Of a stretch of DNA of 9,141 nucleotides, positions 6,443 through 9,141 are shown piece after piece (positions within the stretch are counted from its first letter, which is position 1; the number at the start of each line of letters is the position of its first letter). The DNA is from SVTX01 sp045132775 (GTDB lineage: Bacteria > Bacillota > Clostridia > Oscillospirales > CAG-272): assembly GCA_045132775.1 (NCBI GenBank), contig JBGUSX010000049.1, forward strand, positions 1-9,141, in the 5' to 3' direction. The notes under the pieces were generated by a model, which was not told where the DNA came from, searched no databases, and saw only the letters and a list, made by a program, of their open reading frames with translations. Both the position numbers and the translations under genes were made by a program.

Positions 6443-6527
6443 GCTAACGGGTTAAACGTTACTTGCAACACGATAGCAGTGAGGCTATGCATGTGTGTCA
6501 CGGCTTTTATCAGCTATCCGTGTTAGC
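6443..6527 (+). repeat. Nested inverted repeats in the topA-trmFO spacer
   Basis: AACACGATAGC (6467-6477) pairs with GCTATCCGTGTT (6513-6524) through 11 base pairs with one bulged C. Inside it, GTGA (6479-6482) pairs with TCAC (6498-6501). Two alternatives compete: GCTAAC (6443-6448) is complementary to GTTAGC (6522-6527), and ATAGC (6473-6477) is complementary to a nearer GCTAT (6484-6488). No T-run follows, so it is not an obvious terminator. It could be a structured 5' leader of trmFO, a 3' structure of topA, or a decayed repeat; the sequence does not decide. Confidence 0.45.
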
Positions 6528-6545
6528 CTATATAAAATATTTATT

Positions 6546-6605
6546 GGGGTTTTGAGGGGTTTGGGGAACTTTTTTCCCTGGAAAAGTTCCCCAAGCGCAT
6601 CCCCT
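6546..6605 (+). repeat. G-run plus 13-bp hairpin just upstream of the trmFO ribosome binding site
   Basis: TTGGGGAACTTTT (6561-6573) and AAAAGTTCCCCAA (6582-6594) form a perfect 13-bp stem with an 8-base loop. AGGGG (6555-6559) can pair outside it with CCCCT (6601-6605). GGGG runs lie at 6546-6549, 6556-6559 and 6563-6566. The structure ends two bases before the Shine-Dalgarno AAGGA (6607-6611) of trmFO. It has no T-run, so it is not a typical terminator. Its form is like palindromic intergenic repeats I recall from Ruminococcaceae, which is unverified. Confidence 0.6.
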
Positions 6606-6618
6606 GAAGGAAAATTCA

Positions 6619-8007
6619 ATGAACAAAGAATACATCAACGTCTATGGCGCAGGTCTTGCGGGCAGTGAGGCGGCGTGGCAGATAGCCCAGAGGGGAATAA
6701 AGGTCAGGCTCTATGAAATGAAGCCGAAGAAATTTACCCCCGCGCACGCGAAAAACGGCTTTGCGGAGCTTGTCTGCTCAAACTCCTTGCGCTCGGACAG
6801 ACTGACAAACGCAGTCGGACTTCTCAAAGAGGAGCTTATGCGCCTTGATTCTCTCATCATGGAGGCGGCTTATGCCACGAGAGTCCCCGCGGGATCGGCA
6901 CTTGCCGTAAACAGAGACGATTTTTCGGCTTACGTCACCGAAAAGATCAGAAATCACCCAAATATCGAGATAATCGAGGAGGAGGTCTCCTCACTCGAGG
7001 AGGACGTGATAACAGTCATCGCCACAGGACCGCTCACGAGCGAGCCGATGGCGAAGTACATAGAGGAGACGCTCGGATGCCAAGGGTTGCACTTCTTTGA
7101 CGCGGCGGCACCCATAGTCAGCGCGGACAGTCTTAATATGGACATAGTCTACGCGGCATCGAGATACGATAAGGGCGACGCGGACTACCTCAATTGCCCC
7201 ATGACACGCGAGCAGTACGACGCATTCTATACCGAGCTCATCACGGCGAGAGAGGCGGAGCTTCACGATTTTGACCGTGATATGCAAAAGGAATTAAAGG
7301 TGTTCGAGGGCTGTATGCCGGTCGAGATAATGGCAAAAAGAGGCTACGACACGCTCCGTTACGGACCGCTCAAACCCGTAGGTCTTGTCGATAAGCGTAC
7401 GGGCGAGGAGGCTTTTGCCGTGATCCAGCTCCGCCGCGAAAACGCGGAGGGAACGATGTACAATCTCGTCGGATTCCAGACGCACCTCGCTTTCCCCGAG
7501 CAGAAAAGAGTATTTTCAATGATCCCGGGACTCGAGAATGCGGAGTTTTTGAGATACGGAATAATGCACAGAAACACCTATCTCGATTCACCTAAATACC
7601 TTGATTCCGACTACTCGATGAGAAATAACAAAAACGTTTTCTTTGCAGGTCAGATGACGGGAGTCGAGGGATATATAGAGTCAACGGGCTCGGGATTCGT
7701 CGCGGGAGTCAATGCCGCGGCGAGACTTCGCGGCGAGGAGGGGATCGTGTTCCCGAAAACCACGATGATAGGAGCTATGGCGGAGTATATCAGCACAGGC
7801 AATATGAGCGGTAACTTCGTACCTATGAACGCAAACTTCGGTATCGTAGAGCCGCTTGGCTATAAGGTCAAGGGCGGAAAGGTCGCAAAGTACGAGGTGA
7901 TCGCAAAGCGCGCGCTTGAGGCGCTCGATGAGTACGCGGAAAGACTTGGAGCGAGGAATAACCAAATACGTAAATCAGAGGTATCTCTAAATGAAGATAA
8001 TACTTGA
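6619..8007 (+). CDS. trmFO: Methylenetetrahydrofolate-tRNA (uracil-5-)-methyltransferase TrmFO
   Basis: Forms 5-methyluridine at position 54 of the tRNA T-loop, using 5,10-methylenetetrahydrofolate as carbon donor and FAD/NAD(P)H as reductant. The FAD Rossmann motif VYGAGLAGSEAAW is at 8-20, with the acidic YEM at 32-34. LVCSNSLRSD carries Cys53, and EGCMPVEIMAKRGYDTLR carries Cys232; these correspond by motif to the two functional cysteines of characterised TrmFO. FFAGQMTGVEGYIESTGSG (341-359) is the conserved C-terminal FAD-contacting segment. The 462 residues are slightly longer than the usual 435-450, through an extended hydrophilic tail. AAGGA (6607-6611) lies 7 bases before the ATG. Its final 17 bases overlap plsX in another frame, so the two are likely translationally coupled. 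TrmFO often follows topA in Firmicutes; the xerC-hslVU-codY genes that may follow it in Bacilli are absent here. Confidence 0.97.
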   Translation: MNKEYINVYGAGLAGSEAAWQIAQRGIKVRLYEMKPKKFTPAHAKNGFAELVCSNSLRSDRLTNAVGLLKEELMRLDSLIMEAAYATRVPAGSALAVNRDDFSAYVTEKIRNHPNIEIIEEEVSSLEEDVITVIATGPLTSEPMAKYIEETLGCQGLHFFDAAAPIVSADSLNMDIVYAASRYDKGDADYLNCPMTREQYDAFYTELITAREAELHDFDRDMQKELKVFEGCMPVEIMAKRGYDTLRYGPLKPVGLVDKRTGEEAFAVIQLRRENAEGTMYNLVGFQTHLAFPEQKRVFSMIPGLENAEFLRYGIMHRNTYLDSPKYLDSDYSMRNNKNVFFAGQMTGVEGYIESTGSGFVAGVNAAARLRGEEGIVFPKTTMIGAMAEYISTGNMSGNFVPMNANFGIVEPLGYKVKGGKVAKYEVIAKRALEALDEYAERLGARNNQIRKSEVSLNEDNT

Positions 8008-9043
8008 CGTTATGAGCGGCGATAAGGCACCTCTTGAAACAATCAAGGGAGCGGTCAATGCAAAGGCGCAGAAATATTCCGAGGGTGTTGAGTTCACGCT
8101 TGTCGGAGACGAGAACGTAATAAAACAGATAGCACAAGAGAATAAGCTCGACATCTCGGGCTTTGAGATAAGACATACCGACACGGTTCTCACAATGGAT
8201 GACGAGCCTATGGCGGTAATGAAGGAAAAGAACGATTCCTCACTTGCGCTTGGTCTTAAAATGCTCGCTAATGGTGAGGGGGATGCGTTCGTCAGCTGTG
8301 GAAACACAGGCGCGCTCTTTTGCGGCTCGACCTTGATAGTAAAGAGAGTCAAGGGAGTGCAGAGAGCGGCTATCGGAGCTATCCTTCCGCTTGCAAAGCC
8401 GCTTATGCTTATGGATTCGGGAGCAAGCATCAAGGTCACCGAGGATTATATGCACATGTTCGCAATAATGGGAAGCGCGTATATGAAAGCCATATACGGT
8501 ATCGAGAGCCCTAAGGTCGCGCTTGTCAATAACGGTGCGGAGGAGCATAAGGGAACAGAGCTTCAGCTTGCGGCTTATCCCGTACTGAGCGAGAGTAGAT
8601 TTATCAACTTTATCGGCAACGTAGAGGGAAATCAGATCCCCGCAGGATACTGCGACGTTGCGGTCTGCGACGGATTTGTCGGTAATATTGTGCTCAAGAC
8701 CGCGGAGGGAATGGGTAAGCTTATGTCGGGCGAGCTTAAAGGCGTATTCAAGAGCGGACTTAGCGGAGCATTGGCATACCTTCTCGTTAAAAAGCAGCTT
8801 GCTGCCTTTAAAAAGAAATTTGACGCAAAGGAGCACGGCGGCGCACCTATCCTGGGACTTTCCAAGACCGTGATCAAGGCGCACGGCTCGTCGGATGCAA
8901 AAGCGTTTATGAACGCGATAAGACAGGCAATAAATTGCGAGAGAGCGGGAGTGACCGAGATAATCGCCAAGACCGCTGCAGAATACAGCGCGGAAAAGAA
9001 AAAAAAGAAAGCCGAAAATGCCGAGGTAAAAACGGCAGAGTAA
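7991..9043 (+). CDS. plsX: Phosphate acyltransferase PlsX
   Basis: Converts acyl-ACP and phosphate to acyl-phosphate, the donor for PlsY in the first step of phosphatidic acid synthesis; a peripheral membrane enzyme. The 350-residue length is normal. Motifs in order are LDVMSGDKAP (5-14), DEPMAVMKEKNDSSL (71-85), SCGNTGAL (102-109), PKVALVNNGAEEHKGTE (174-190), INFIGNVEGNQI (205-216), VCDGFVGNIVLKTAEG (225-240), GGAPILGL (283-290) and KAHGSSDAKAF (296-306). Several usual residues differ: MSGD for MGGD, RAAI (125-128) for RPAL, and DSGAS (142-146) for DxGAN. The C-terminus ends in a lysine-rich tail. AGAGG (7977-7981) lies 9 bases before the ATG, inside trmFO. No fapR or fab gene is visible beside it. 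The family call is firm; the substitutions suggest a divergent subgroup. Confidence 0.95.
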   Translation: MKIILDVMSGDKAPLETIKGAVNAKAQKYSEGVEFTLVGDENVIKQIAQENKLDISGFEIRHTDTVLTMDDEPMAVMKEKNDSSLALGLKMLANGEGDAFVSCGNTGALFCGSTLIVKRVKGVQRAAIGAILPLAKPLMLMDSGASIKVTEDYMHMFAIMGSAYMKAIYGIESPKVALVNNGAEEHKGTELQLAAYPVLSESRFINFIGNVEGNQIPAGYCDVAVCDGFVGNIVLKTAEGMGKLMSGELKGVFKSGLSGALAYLLVKKQLAAFKKKFDAKEHGGAPILGLSKTVIKAHGSSDAKAFMNAIRQAINCERAGVTEIIAKTAAEYSAEKKKKKAENAEVKTAE

Positions 9044-9049
9044 AACGGG

Positions 9050-9061
9050 AAATTGCAATTT
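9050..9061. repeat. Second copy of the AAATTGCAATTT palindrome
   Basis: The 12-bp palindrome AAATTGCAATTT, followed by AT, repeats exactly the core at 155-168. It starts 7 bases after the plsX stop and is followed by the hairpin cluster at 9071. It may be the outer edge of that repeat unit. Confidence 0.4.
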
Positions 9062-9070
9062 ATCGAATAG

Positions 9071-9138
9071 CCTTCTCCAGCGGAGAAGGGGGACCACGAA
9101 GTGGTGGATGAGGAGGTCGCCATCGGGGTGTGCTACAC
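9071..9138. repeat. Cluster of three short hairpins downstream of plsX (MITE/REP-like repeat)
   Basis: Three tight hairpins with 3-base loops follow each other. CCTTCTCC (9071-9078) pairs with GGAGAAGG (9082-9089). ACCAC (9093-9097) pairs with GTGGT (9101-9105). GTGT (9128-9131) pairs with ACAC (9135-9138). The segment GTGGTGGATGAGG between the second and third resembles a short intergenic repeat I recall from many gut Oscillospirales genomes, which is unverified. No T-run follows the first stem, so terminator function is doubtful. The unit may continue past the window edge. Confidence 0.6.
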
Positions 9139-9141
9139 GGG

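Noticed and set aside
6561..6594. The 13-bp hairpin as an intrinsic terminator of topA
   Set aside because: No T-run follows the stem on either strand.
6433..6618. Known riboswitch or T-box ahead of trmFO
   Set aside because: I could not find T-box motifs or the conserved core of any riboswitch class I know, so only generic structure is claimed.
8240..9097. A 285-residue reverse ORF opposite plsX
   Set aside because: PlsX on the + strand has full family motifs; the reverse product is Arg/Leu/Ser-rich shadow translation that begins in the terminal hairpin repeat.
1..9141. CRISPR array, tRNA or rRNA genes, transposase, prophage or defence genes
   Set aside because: No spaced direct repeats, cloverleaf-like segments, rRNA-like stretches or ORFs with such motifs were seen on either strand.

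Overview
The window is a run of core housekeeping genes, all on the + strand, from a Gram-positive Clostridia-type bacterium. The gene set and order (infC-rpmI-rplT, a SpoU-family methylase, dprA-topA-trmFO, plsX) and the strong purine-rich Shine-Dalgarno sequences suggest this. So do the folate-dependent TrmFO and palindromic intergenic repeats of the kind I associate with gut Oscillospirales/Ruminococcaceae. The taxonomic placement is inference; no rRNA gene is present.

Layout: Bases 1-222 hold no convincing gene but contain small palindromes. A near-ideal sigma-A promoter (223-251) starts a leader of about 170 nt that resembles the L20 autoregulatory leader. It has a folded 5' part and an intrinsic terminator (353-379) ahead of infC. 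The ribosomal operon follows: infC (IF3, start codon ATA), rpmI (L35) and rplT (L20), closed by a strong terminator (1591-1620). After a 275-base AT-rich gap come a TrmH/SpoU-type RNA 2'-O-methyltransferase, dprA/smf and topA, with only 32 and 23 bases between them, so they are probably cotranscribed. A 186-base spacer with two inverted-repeat structures separates topA from trmFO. TrmFO overlaps plsX by 17 bases. The window ends in a cluster of short hairpins downstream of plsX.

How the genes fit together: the first block makes initiation factor 3 and two large-subunit proteins, and probably has two feedback loops. L20 would act on the leader by attenuation, and IF3 would act on its own rare start codon. 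The second block concerns nucleic acids: RNA ribose methylation, ssDNA handling for RecA loading, and DNA relaxation. The third pairs tRNA U54 methylation with the first step of phospholipid synthesis, with no obvious biochemical link beyond shared growth-rate demand.

I see no defence system, prophage, CRISPR array, tRNA or rRNA gene. The coding genes are ordinary. The parts worth a second look are the noncoding ones: the infC leader, the topA-trmFO spacer, the gap before the methylase, the terminal hairpin cluster, and a 12-bp palindrome (AAATTGCAATTT) present near both ends.
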